DNA from: a virus
DNA length: 38,105 nucleotides
Direction: 5' to 3' (one strand)
IMG/VR virus record: IMGVR_UViG_3300025669_000099
Span: 1-38,105 of that record
Shown here one piece after another: positions 1 to 7,179 of the stretch. Position numbers and translations under genes: made by a program. Numbering within the stretch: position 1 is the first letter of the stretch; each line of letters starts with the position of its first letter. Below the pieces are notes generated by a model. The model worked only from the letters and a program-made list of their open reading frames with translations, was not told the origin of the DNA and searched no databases.

Positions 1-99
1 GGAGTTGCAGGAGTTGCAGGAGTTATTAGTATCTTCATCTATTGTATATTTAGATTTATCTAATGGTTTACCATACTGTGATATTGAATAGTTGTTCAT
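1..99 (-). CDS. Truncated N-terminus of a Cys-rich repeat protein (partial at left edge)
   Basis: The frame opens with ATG at 99-97 and stays open to base 1, giving 33 codons beginning MNNYSISQYGKPLDKSKYTI. It then runs into Asn-Ser-Cys triplets encoded by a 9-base tandem unit (GGAGTTGCA on the + strand) right at the edge. TAACCCC lies 8 nt upstream of the ATG, as before several other genes here. The N-terminal pattern reminds me of metagenomic phage proteins that continue into Cys-rich short-period repeats, but this is memory of a pattern and not a domain call. It is read away from the late genes and has its own promoter and structured leader. The rest of the gene lies outside the window. 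Confidence 0.55.
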   Translation of the reverse strand, partial: MNNYSISQYGKPLDKSKYTIDEDTNNSCNSCNS

Positions 100-138
100 A
101 TTATATTGGGGTTATTTAGTTATATTGTTACTACCCTA

Positions 139-252
139 AAAACACCCAACCAAAACAGCTCCGACAAAAGAACCTCAACGTAGTGATTGGGTGTTTCAAA
201 GATAATAAAAACGATGGTGGTTGAGGTTTGAACATAGTTGGTGTCGGAGCTA
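139..252 (-). ncRNA. Candidate H-type pseudoknot leader RNA
   Basis: Three helices are visible. P1 pairs 242-251 with 157-166 (10 bp, AGCTCCGACA). P2 pairs 220-228 with 171-179 (9 bp, AACCTCAAC) inside P1. P3 pairs 184-197 in the P2 loop with 139-152 outside P1, so the helices cross and form a pseudoknot. Read as minus-strand RNA, P3 is 14 contiguous pairs including two G-U wobbles (139/197 and 150/186), and P1 gains a G-U at 156/252. On the + strand these become mismatches, which favours minus-strand RNA. The element starts about 12 nt after the predicted transcription start and ends 40 nt before the ATG at 99. I do not recognise it as a known riboswitch or ribozyme. Confidence 0.7.
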
Positions 253-270
253 AATTTGTTTGCGTGAAGA

Positions 271-299
271 ATACTAACACAGATCCAAAAATAAATCAA
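271..299 (-). promoter_or_regulatory. Sigma-70-like extended -10 promoter for the leftward gene
   Basis: On the minus strand, TTGATT (299-294) is followed by 17 nt and TAGTAT (276-271), with TGT just before the -10. Transcription would start near 264, placing the pseudoknot at the very 5' end of the message. The -10 is imperfect (4 of 6). Confidence 0.5.
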
Positions 300-373
300 G
301 AAGAAAGTATTTTAACCCTCTTGTGATTAGTGGTATTTTTGTATACTATAACATATCAGTAAAAAAATAGTCT

Positions 374-876
374 GGGGGTAAAGTTTGGAAAAAAAGAGCT
401 CAACTTTAGCACCAACTTTACCCCCTAGAGGCCTTTTCTGTATATAACACCACATATTATATCATAATCTTGACATAATGTGATAGAAAACTGGTGATAT
501 TGGAGGGATATAATATAATAGAAATTTACCAAGTCAAGAAAGTTGGTGGCTTAAAGACTTGGTTTCTCTTAATACATAAATTTAAAATGTGTCATAATTA
601 AACATAAGTGCCAAAAAAGTCAAATTTTTCTCATTTGGCTAAGGTCAGATATGAATTCGTGTTGGAAAATTGTTGTACAAATATACAAAGGGGTAAAGTT
701 GACGTTTTAATTTCAAACTCTACCCCCAAACTTTACCCCTACGATTTTGTAGTAGATAAGCTCTTTTTTTTATACTAGGGGGTAAAGTGTTAAAGTTATC
801 TCTCTATCTTATAGGTATCATAATAGTAGTAAATATATGTAATAACAATGGGGCTGATTTTTTTCAACTTTACCCC
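374..876. repeat. Six GGGGTAAAGT(T) elements in three inverted pairs
   Basis: Copies on the + strand lie at 374-385, 690-700 and 778-788. Copies on the - strand (AACTTTACCCC) lie at 414-425, 729-739 and 866-876. Weaker copies are at 401-408 and 716-727. Each + copy is followed by a - copy, with about 28, 28 and 77 bases between them. The pattern fits binding sites of a phage protein (operator array or replication iterons). As RNA each pair could also form a hairpin. Confidence 0.65.
521..567. repeat. Inverted repeat (hairpin) ACCAAGTC/GACTTGGT
   Basis: ACCAAGTC (528-535) pairs with GACTTGGT (556-563) around a 20-nt loop. GAAA (521-524) can add pairs with TTTC (563-566 region) after a three-base bulge. 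It lies between iteron pairs one and two. Function unknown. Confidence 0.45.
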
Positions 877-983
877 TTTGAGGGGGGTTGACATAAAAAA
901 TGTGTTCAACAAATTTCCTCCTTGATTTTTTCAGCCTCACCAACCTCATTTGACTTTTCCCCTTAAAGGTGTATTTTAAAAAT

Positions 984-1373
984 ATGGAAGACAAGCCACC
1001 ATACACACCAGAAGAAGATGAAGATATCAGAGAGGCACTTGCTGTAGGAGCAAGCACAGCTCAGGACATTTGTTTTGAAACCGGATTAGACTACATGAAG
1101 ATCATGGAATGGTTTGGGCATGGAGATAATACTAAAGAGGCTGAGAGGTTAAGCCAACAGCCATTGTGGGATGCCAAGAAGAAAGTATTGGGTGGTGGCA
1201 AAGAGGACACAGCTACGGCCAAGTGGCTCTTAACTCACCACAAAGAAACCAAAAGGGATTGGGGTGATCGAATTGAGCATGATGTTGAGGGTGAATTAAA
1301 ACTCAAGGATTTATCGGATGAAGAATTGAAAGAAAGGGCTGCAGAGATAATGAGTAAGGTGCTTGGGAAATAA
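984..1373 (+). CDS. terS: Terminase small subunit-like protein
   Basis: This 129-residue protein is the candidate TerS, the DNA-recognition subunit that loads phage DNA for packaging. It is short, has a helical N-terminal part compatible with a helix-turn-helix (AQDICFETGLDYMKIMEWFG), a Lys-rich middle and an acidic helical tail (residues ~95-129), and lies directly before TerL. I chose ATG at 984 over an in-frame GTG at 969 because nearly all genes here start with ATG in an AT-rich context. TTGACT at 949-954 could belong to a promoter with a very short leader, but its -10 is weak. TerS proteins diverge fast, so the call rests mainly on size and position. Confidence 0.7.
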   Translation: MEDKPPYTPEEDEDIREALAVGASTAQDICFETGLDYMKIMEWFGHGDNTKEAERLSQQPLWDAKKKVLGGGKEDTATAKWLLTHHKETKRDWGDRIEHDVEGELKLKDLSDEELKERAAEIMSKVLGK

Positions 1374-1387
1374 TAAACAAAATTATT

Positions 1388-1465
1388 ATGCAATTATTTA
1401 TAGATTTACTCCAATGTGTTGCTATACTTGCAATTGTTTTTGGTTGTAAATGGAAAAAGTTTTAA
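1388..1465 (+). CDS. 25-residue single-pass membrane microprotein
   Basis: ATG at 1388 sits in the same ATTATT-ATG context as the strong genes nearby. It encodes 25 residues: a hydrophobic stretch (residues ~2-19, CVAILAIVFG at its core), then Cys-Lys-Trp-Lys-Lys-Phe and a stop 3 nt before the terminase gene. This looks like one short membrane helix with a basic cytoplasmic end. It fills the gap between terS and terL. Homology cannot be judged at this length, so the call depends on context, hydrophobicity and spacing. Confidence 0.45.
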   Translation: MQLFIDLLQCVAILAIVFGCKWKKF

Positions 1466-1468
1466 CCT

Positions 1469-4051
1469 ATGCCAACAGTAGATGAACAAATAAAAGCAAA
1501 ATTAAAAAAACTACCTCGTGAAGATGTGCAGGAATTTTTGGCTATTAAGGATGAGTTGGATAAAAGGCAGGTAGAAAATATGGCTGAAACATTTGTGCCC
1601 AATGTGAAAACAGAAGAGTTTATTAAGCAAGTTGGAGAGAACAAGGCATTTGTTAATATGTTTGTGGCTGCTAATGGGGTTGGTAAATGCCTTAAGAAAG
1701 ATGCTCCTGTTTTAATGGCTGATGGTTATTATAAAAGAATGGATGAAATAGTTGCTGGTGATATGATATTAGGACATGATTATGAAAGTGGATTAGCAAA
1801 ACCATCAAAGGTTATTGACATTTGGGATTCTGGCAAAAAAGAAGTTTATCGTGTTAATTTTAAAGATGGTACATTTGTTGAGGCTTCTGGGAATCATAGT
1901 TTTCCAATGAGAATGAGAAGTGGAAGAAAGTCAGCTATAAAAAAACGAAGATTAGATGAGATTATAGATAGAAAGATAAATAATGTTGGTGGAAAATTAA
2001 AATTTTTACAACCGAAACAAATTGAATTTGATAATAATTCTCATTTACCTATTGATCCATATCTTTTAGGTGTGTTATTAGGTGATGGTTGTATTAGAGA
2101 AGGGCATGGGCTGTCATTTACTAGTTTTGATAAAGAAGTGCCAATTAGAATTGGTAAAATAGTAAAGCAAATGGGAATGAAAATGAATAAATCAAAAGAT
2201 GGTAGTAATAGTTTTAGTATTACTGAGCCATCATTAAAGGCTACTGGGCAGGTGAATAGATTGAAAGAATCGTTAAAAGAGCTTGGAGTATATGGTTTAG
2301 GCTCAGGCGATAAGTTTGTACCTCACATGTATAAAACTGCTTCAATAGAAGACAGAAAGCAGATATTATCAGGCTTAATAGATACTGATGGAACTTATAA
2401 AGAATATTTAAGTAAGAGTAAAAGACTTGCAAATGATTTTGTATTTCTAGTTAGGGGCTTGGGTGGAATAGCGAATTTAAAAGAAAGAAACATAATAACT
2501 AATTTTACCAATGGTAAAGAAAAAACATTTTACAGAGTATATTGGAAGTTTGATTACGAATTACCATTATCATTAAAAAGGAAGCAAAAGATTTCAAAAA
2601 AACCTGTGGACTATTCTAATCGTTTTGTAGAGAATATTGAATATGTTGGTGAGTTTGAATGTATGGGGTTAGAAGTTGACCATCCTAAACATTGTTTTAT
2701 TACTCATGATTTCATTTCTACCGGCAATTCATGTGCTATGGTCAACATCCTAAATGCTATTTGTTTTGGTGCTCCTAAGCATGATCTTAACCGGAGCAGA
2801 TGGAAAGAGAAATGGGGTGTGCCACCTGAATCATTCTTTGATTATCCATTATTTAATGACTTTCCTTATCTCAAGGTGGGTAGAATTGTATCAGATCCAA
2901 CTACAATCAAGATGAAGATTGTGCCGGAACTCAAAAAATGGTTTCCATCCAACAGGTACAATGTTAAATATGATACAAGGAAAGAGGGTAAGCAATACGA
3001 AAGCCGATGGACTACTGATACTGGCTTTGAGTTCGATATAATGACTACAGAACAGGATGCTAAAGAGTTTGAGAGTACAGATCTTGGCTTTATATTGTTT
3101 GATGAGCCAATACCAAAAGCTATCTACAAGGCCTGTATTGCTCGTGGTAGACGTGGGATGATTGTGATTTGGGGCTTCACTCCATTGTCATATTCAGCCT
3201 GGATAAAGGATGATATTTACGATAAGAGGGATGGCAAAATGGTTGAATATGTAAATGCTACTGTATGGGATAATTGTGAAGATGTTGAGGGTACAAGAGG
3301 AATATTAGAAAGGGTAAACATTGATAAAATGATCTCTCAATATGATGAAAATGAGATTGAATCAAGAGTTGGTGGTAAGTTCGGCCACCTCTTAGGTCTG
3401 GTACATAAGGGCTTCGAGCCTAAGATCCATTTGATAGATCCATTCGATATTAATAAAGATGATTATGTTGTGGCAATGGCACTTGATACTCATCCAAGAG
3501 TACCGGATGCTTTGCTATGGATGGCCATTGATAATAAGGGCAGAAAGTTCATCATTGCTGAATTGTTTTATAAGGGTACGGATGCTGAACTCAAGGCAGA
3601 GATACAACGTATTGAGGTTGGTATTAGGCTAATTGATAGGCTTATTGATCCATCGGGTTTTAATGAGGATGATAGAACAACTGAGGTAAGCTTTGGTGAA
3701 AGGCTAAAGAAACAAAAGCTAGACTTTAGGCCTGGCTCTAAAAAGTTGCATGAGTGTATTAGGAGAACTGATAATGCTTTCAAATATGAATATCGTGATG
3801 GCCAGATGATTAGTGCTCCTGAATTGTATATCTTCAGGTCATGTACCGGATTGATTAAGGAGTTGCAAGGTTATGTTTGGGATGAGTACAAAGGTAAAAC
3901 TGCTGATGAGAGGACATCTAAGGGGCAACCAAAGGACAAAGACGATCACTTTATTGAGGATCTACATCGCTTATTGATTGAGGAATATAAGTGGACACCT
4001 ATTATTAGACGTAAAAAGAATACATCATTTAATAAGTTTGCTCATATTTAA
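1469..4051 (+). CDS. terL: Terminase large subunit interrupted by an intein
   Basis: TerL is the ATPase-nuclease motor that cuts and pumps DNA into the prohead. The precursor is 860 residues; removing the intein leaves 513, a normal TerL length. The extein has Walker A AANGVGK-S split after Lys73, Walker B FILFDE (Asp545-Glu546), a coupling-type GFTP just after, and an RNase H-fold nuclease with acidic residues in ALDTHPR (Asp673), LIDPSG (Asp727) and DDHFIEDLHRL (~825-835). Because the intein splits the ATP-binding loop, packaging needs protein splicing. TerS lies before it and portal after it. The start ATG follows the microprotein stop by 3 nt. Confidence 0.95.
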   Translation: MPTVDEQIKAKLKKLPREDVQEFLAIKDELDKRQVENMAETFVPNVKTEEFIKQVGENKAFVNMFVAANGVGKCLKKDAPVLMADGYYKRMDEIVAGDMILGHDYESGLAKPSKVIDIWDSGKKEVYRVNFKDGTFVEASGNHSFPMRMRSGRKSAIKKRRLDEIIDRKINNVGGKLKFLQPKQIEFDNNSHLPIDPYLLGVLLGDGCIREGHGLSFTSFDKEVPIRIGKIVKQMGMKMNKSKDGSNSFSITEPSLKATGQVNRLKESLKELGVYGLGSGDKFVPHMYKTASIEDRKQILSGLIDTDGTYKEYLSKSKRLANDFVFLVRGLGGIANLKERNIITNFTNGKEKTFYRVYWKFDYELPLSLKRKQKISKKPVDYSNRFVENIEYVGEFECMGLEVDHPKHCFITHDFISTGNSCAMVNILNAICFGAPKHDLNRSRWKEKWGVPPESFFDYPLFNDFPYLKVGRIVSDPTTIKMKIVPELKKWFPSNRYNVKYDTRKEGKQYESRWTTDTGFEFDIMTTEQDAKEFESTDLGFILFDEPIPKAIYKACIARGRRGMIVIWGFTPLSYSAWIKDDIYDKRDGKMVEYVNATVWDNCEDVEGTRGILERVNIDKMISQYDENEIESRVGGKFGHLLGLVHKGFEPKIHLIDPFDINKDDYVVAMALDTHPRVPDALLWMAIDNKGRKFIIAELFYKGTDAELKAEIQRIEVGIRLIDRLIDPSGFNEDDRTTEVSFGERLKKQKLDFRPGSKKLHECIRRTDNAFKYEYRDGQMISAPELYIFRSCTGLIKELQGYVWDEYKGKTADERTSKGQPKDKDDHFIEDLHRLLIEEYKWTPIIRRKKNTSFNKFAHI
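1688..2728 (+). mobile_element. LAGLIDADG intein in TerL Walker A
   Basis: The element encodes precursor residues 74-420 (347 aa). It begins with Cys74 and the typical block A run CLKKDAPVLMADG, has a block B-like GNHSF with His143, two LAGLIDADG motifs LLGVLLGDG (199-207) and LSGLIDTDG (300-308), and ends in FISTGN followed by extein Ser421. Splicing restores GKS of the P-loop. The endonuclease motifs retain their acidic residues, so it may be an active homing element. The residue before the terminal Asn is Gly, where most inteins have His; this variant exists in some working inteins but may slow splicing. Confidence 0.92.
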
Positions 4052-4083
4052 ATTTGCTTTTTCCCAAAGTATTTAGTATTGTC

Positions 4084-4124
4084 AAATTACATTCGTGTCG
4101 CAAGTATCGTTAATCTTGTAATTT
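4084..4124 (+). promoter_or_regulatory. Inverted repeat in the portal leader
   Basis: AAATTAC (4084-4090) pairs with GTAATTT (4118-4124) around a 27-nt loop that contains TATCGTT. A T-run follows (4131-4137) up to the ATG of the portal gene. A similar arrangement precedes the gene at 6182. It could be an attenuator, a processing site or an initiation element. Confidence 0.35.
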
Positions 4125-4137
4125 AACGTCTTTTTTT

Positions 4138-6099
4138 ATGGAAACAAAAGAATACACACAAGCTAAGTATACTCCGATAGAGGAAGAGTATAGATCATTG
4201 CTTATGAAGCAAATGACTAATGCTAAAAATCAGCGTGAGCAACCTCATGATGAATTTAATGGTATGAGTTATTCTGAATGGTGGGTGGAAAATGCTAAAG
4301 TTCGTAATGGATATAAAGAACCAAAGCAAAATGATAATGAGGTGAGGATAACATCTGGTACTGTGATGGAGAAAACCAACTCAATAGTTTCATCCTTATT
4401 GAATTTGAACCTTGAAGCAAATATTGATGCTTATGATGAAAAGGGTGGATTGGTTGATCAGGCTGGTACATTGGCAGAGGATCTTATCAAAAAATCAAAT
4501 GAATTGGAAGAGCCAACTTACGATGAAAAGGAAGCTGGTATTATTGATGAGTTTTGTGGGCAAGGTACAGTTTATACAAGAGAGTATACAAAAGAGTTTG
4601 TTATTCCTGATAAGACTATTACTGAATTGAATTTAAAAGAGGCTGATAAAGTGAAATGGACTGAGGGAATGGAAAAGTATCATAGATACTGCGATACTAA
4701 AGTATTAATTGGGTTGAATGTATATCTTGGAAACATCAAAGAACCACATATACAAAAACAGCCTTTTATTTTTACTCGTGAGCTTATCCCTAAAGAAGAG
4801 GCAAAGGCAATGTATGGTGAATGGTCAAGGTGGGAGAATGTACCACAAAACCAAGAACAGTTTACAACTGAGGGTGATGATACTGATAGTAAGAAGTTTA
4901 ACAATTGGGTATTGATAAAATTTGATTCACTTTTTGTAGAAGAAATCAATTTTTATGATAAGTGGGGAAACAATTATATGAAGTTGTTGAATGGTGTGAT
5001 GATGTTTCCTGTTAAGAAAGTAGGTAGCAGATATTCCACAATTCCTCTTTCTGCTATTTTGGGTGTTAGTGTTTATCCTGTTGCTAAAGGTGATTATGAG
5101 ATCATAGGCAATTGGGCTTACTCTCGATCAGTTCCATCAAAAAACATTACAGATGAAAAATTGTTTGATGAGTTTTTGAGATCCATGATAATCAAAACTC
5201 GTCAATCATATAATCCACCAATTACCAATAATACAGGTGAAGAGTTGGGTGATGATATTTTTAATCCTGGTACAATATGGGATGGTATCGATGCTGACAA
5301 GATAACACCTTTGATTGATTCTCAAGGTGTAACTTCATCTGAGTTTAATATGTCGCAATTCCTTGCAAAAATGATTGATAAGAAATCAGTATCACCATCT
5401 TTTGAGGGGCAAGAGGGGCAGAAAGGTCGTACATTGGGTGAGATTAATATAGAACAAAGACAATCAATAAAGAATATGGCTATGGCTGTAAGGGGATTAT
5501 CTGGCTTTGTTAAACAGCGTACCTTGTTACGTTTATACAATATTATAAATACATGGACATTACCGGAGAAACTGAAGAATGGTATTACCCAAATGAAAGA
5601 TGAGTACAAAACAATTACAGTTGATACTACTTTGGATGATGGTGATGGCAAACGTATAATTGAATTTACAAAAGATTTGCCTATGGAACAGCAGGCTCAA
5701 GCTGATAGTAGAATATTGTCAAAGATTAAAGGGATGAGAATACAAAAGGATTTTGTAAATCCTGTTATATTCAGACAGGCATTAAAATATTCTTGGAAAA
5801 TGACTGTTAATCCAACTCCTAAATCTGATTCTGCATTGAGGATCGCACAATTCTCTGAATTCGTTAAGAATGAAATGGCTCTTAGTCAGGCTTTGGGTGT
5901 TCAATTGAAAGGTGAAGATATTATGAGAAGAATGGCAATACTAAATGATGAAGATCCTGATGATATAATTCAGGAACAAGTTCCAATGCCTCAAGGTATG
6001 CCACAAATGCCTGGTGGTGCTCCAATGCCTGGTGCTGGTCAACAACTTCAACCTAAAGCTCAAGCACAACCAAGTGTTAATACAATGGTAGGGGCTTAG
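4138..6099 (+). CDS. Portal protein
   Basis: This 653-residue protein follows TerL directly and has the size of podovirus-type portals, the dodecameric ring through which DNA enters and leaves the head. Its N-terminal half is acidic and mixed in structure. Around residues 420-470 is the long helical region beginning QFLAKMIDKKSVSPSFEGQE, which resembles the stem and wing region of portals. The C-terminus (~620-653) is Pro/Met/Gln-rich and low-complexity, as in many portals with a flexible tail. It stops with TAG, which is rare in this genome. No enzymatic motif is expected. The call rests on order (terS-terL-portal), length and overall style. Confidence 0.88.
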   Translation: METKEYTQAKYTPIEEEYRSLLMKQMTNAKNQREQPHDEFNGMSYSEWWVENAKVRNGYKEPKQNDNEVRITSGTVMEKTNSIVSSLLNLNLEANIDAYDEKGGLVDQAGTLAEDLIKKSNELEEPTYDEKEAGIIDEFCGQGTVYTREYTKEFVIPDKTITELNLKEADKVKWTEGMEKYHRYCDTKVLIGLNVYLGNIKEPHIQKQPFIFTRELIPKEEAKAMYGEWSRWENVPQNQEQFTTEGDDTDSKKFNNWVLIKFDSLFVEEINFYDKWGNNYMKLLNGVMMFPVKKVGSRYSTIPLSAILGVSVYPVAKGDYEIIGNWAYSRSVPSKNITDEKLFDEFLRSMIIKTRQSYNPPITNNTGEELGDDIFNPGTIWDGIDADKITPLIDSQGVTSSEFNMSQFLAKMIDKKSVSPSFEGQEGQKGRTLGEINIEQRQSIKNMAMAVRGLSGFVKQRTLLRLYNIINTWTLPEKLKNGITQMKDEYKTITVDTTLDDGDGKRIIEFTKDLPMEQQAQADSRILSKIKGMRIQKDFVNPVIFRQALKYSWKMTVNPTPKSDSALRIAQFSEFVKNEMALSQALGVQLKGEDIMRRMAILNDEDPDDIIQEQVPMPQGMPQMPGGAPMPGAGQQLQPKAQAQPSVNTMVGA

Positions 6100-6133
6100 T
6101 GTCAAGTTGATTGATTTGCGTTTTGTAAAATAA

Positions 6134-6169
6134 TAAGTTATATCTTGATTGTTATCGTTTCGTAACTTA
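6134..6169 (+). promoter_or_regulatory. Inverted repeat in the leader of the 6182 gene
   Basis: TAAGTTA (6134-6140) pairs with TAACTTA (6163-6169) around a loop containing TATCGTT, the same heptamer as in the portal leader loop. It ends 12 nt before the GTG start. TTG-rich sequence before it may hold a weak promoter, but no good -10 is seen. Confidence 0.3.
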
Positions 6170-6181
6170 CGTTAAAGTTTC

Positions 6182-6577
6182 GTGAAAATTAAAACATACA
6201 TCAAAAGTCTTTTTAAAAAATCTGCTCCTAAATCAAAGGAGGGGTTTTTGTATTTAAGCGATAATATCAGAAAGATCAAGGGCGAGGAACTGAACAATAT
6301 TAAACTGACTATTCAGAATTATGTTGGTGATGATGTTCTGAGTAGATTGATCACTTCTAAGGCCAATCAGATAAAGGAAGAGGGTATACAGAAATGCCAC
6401 AATATAATTGAAACTGCTAATTCAGTTGAAGAGGCTGGAAAAAAGGCCGGACTGATTATGCTTGGGGTTAGCTTTAAATTAAAGGGGCTTGAGGAATTGG
6501 TTGATGAAATCAAATTCTTTGCCAAAAAAGAACCACAAGCGAGTAATCAACAGACTGATCCACATGCACATATTTAA
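6182..6577 (+). CDS. Hypothetical virion-module protein, 131 aa
   Basis: I do not recognise this protein. It starts at GTG (6182), the only plausible start since the next Met in frame is far inside. It is basic at the N-terminus (KTYIKSLFKKSAPKSK), mainly helical and charged in the middle (residues 30-110), and ends Gln/His-rich. It has no signal peptide or membrane segment. It lies between portal and the scaffold candidate, so a role in head assembly is plausible. It is followed after 2 nt by the next gene, suggesting one transcript. Confidence 0.75.
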   Translation: MKIKTYIKSLFKKSAPKSKEGFLYLSDNIRKIKGEELNNIKLTIQNYVGDDVLSRLITSKANQIKEEGIQKCHNIIETANSVEEAGKKAGLIMLGVSFKLKGLEELVDEIKFFAKKEPQASNQQTDPHAHI

Positions 6578-6579
6578 TT

Positions 6580-6843
6580 ATGAAAAACATTATTTACATC
6601 ACAAGTGATAATCCTAAGCAGATATTTAAGTACCAAAATAAAATAAAAGAAGAAAAGACTCAGGATGGTAAAGAATATGCTGGTGTGGTTGATGACAATG
6701 ATTGTGTGGTAGTACCAACTCATCATTCATTACAAACTTTAGATACTAATAAGAAGGGTGAATATGACTCATCTAAAAAGAATGATGTTTATAAAATTAT
6801 TATTGAAGATAATGGTGTGGCATCTATAACAAAACTTACATAA
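6580..6843 (+). CDS. Small hypothetical protein, 87 aa
   Basis: Unrecognised small soluble protein starting MKNIIYITSDNPKQIFKYQN. It alternates short hydrophobic strands with charged turns (for example CVVVPTH and YKIIIEDNG near the end), suggesting a small beta-rich fold. ATG follows the previous stop by 2 nt and shows the usual ATT-ATG context. It sits between portal and scaffold candidates. No catalytic motif is visible. Confidence 0.7.
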   Translation: MKNIIYITSDNPKQIFKYQNKIKEEKTQDGKEYAGVVDDNDCVVVPTHHSLQTLDTNKKGEYDSSKKNDVYKIIIEDNGVASITKLT

Positions 6844-6849
6844 CATTGA

Positions 6850-7104
6850 ATGTTAATGACACCTGATCCAACAATCAAACCAAAGATACCAAGAGCACAT
6901 TTACGATTAATGCATTGGTGGAATCAACTTATTAATGTGCCGGATGGTCATGGAGGATTTACAAGAAAATATAGATTTGGCTTTCCTCTCACAATATATG
7001 ATCATCCAGTAATTAATTATCCTGTATTTAATAAGATAAGTGGTTGGTACAGAAAAGTGTGGAATTGGATAAAGTCATTATTTAAAAGGAAAAAACAATC
7101 TTAA
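6850..7104 (+). CDS. Small basic Trp-rich hypothetical protein, 84 aa
   Basis: The product is basic and aromatic: HLRLMHWWNQLINVPDGHGG in the N-terminal half, then a beta-like middle, and a C-terminal amphipathic stretch KVWNWIKSLFKRKKQS. The C-terminal helix looks membrane- or nucleic-acid-binding rather than transmembrane. A second in-frame ATG at 6856 is an equally good start. It ends 16 nt before a hairpin that may end this transcription unit. I do not recognise the family. Confidence 0.65.
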   Translation: MLMTPDPTIKPKIPRAHLRLMHWWNQLINVPDGHGGFTRKYRFGFPLTIYDHPVINYPVFNKISGWYRKVWNWIKSLFKRKKQS

Positions 7105-7120
7105 CAATAAAAAACAAACT

Positions 7121-7141
7121 CAGCCCTCAAAATAAGGGCTG
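7121..7141 (+). terminator. Terminator-like hairpin
   Basis: CAGCCCT (7121-7127) and AGGGCTG (7135-7141) form a 7-bp GC-rich stem with a 7-nt loop, the strongest hairpin in this AT-rich stretch. It is followed by GAACTTG and then TATTTTATTT, a broken T-tract, so it may be a weak intrinsic terminator or an mRNA-end stabiliser. Confidence 0.5.
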
Positions 7142-7179
7142 GAACTTGTATTTTATTTATAAATTAACACAAAAATATT

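Larger units (their letters stand above)
100..983. other. Long non-coding control region between divergent genes
   Basis: This is the only stretch over 300 bases without a convincing gene. It separates the leftward gene starting at 99 from the rightward terminase operon. It holds a minus-strand promoter (271-299), a three-stem pseudoknot (139-252), six GGGGTAAAGT(T) elements (374-876), hairpins at 521-567, 610-639 (GCCAAA/TTTGGC) and 887-910 (GTTGACAT pairing with ATG and TCAAC around a bulge), and a distant inverted pair AAAAAAAGAGCT (389-400) / AGCTCTTTTTTT (759-770). Possible roles are transcription control, replication origin, or packaging site; the last is suggested by terS next door. 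None is proven. Confidence 0.75.

Noticed and set aside
326-345. Bacteroidota-type TAnnTTTG promoter on the + strand (TATTTTTG)
   Set aside because: No TTTG -33 box at the right distance and no gene directly downstream; probably chance in AT-rich DNA.
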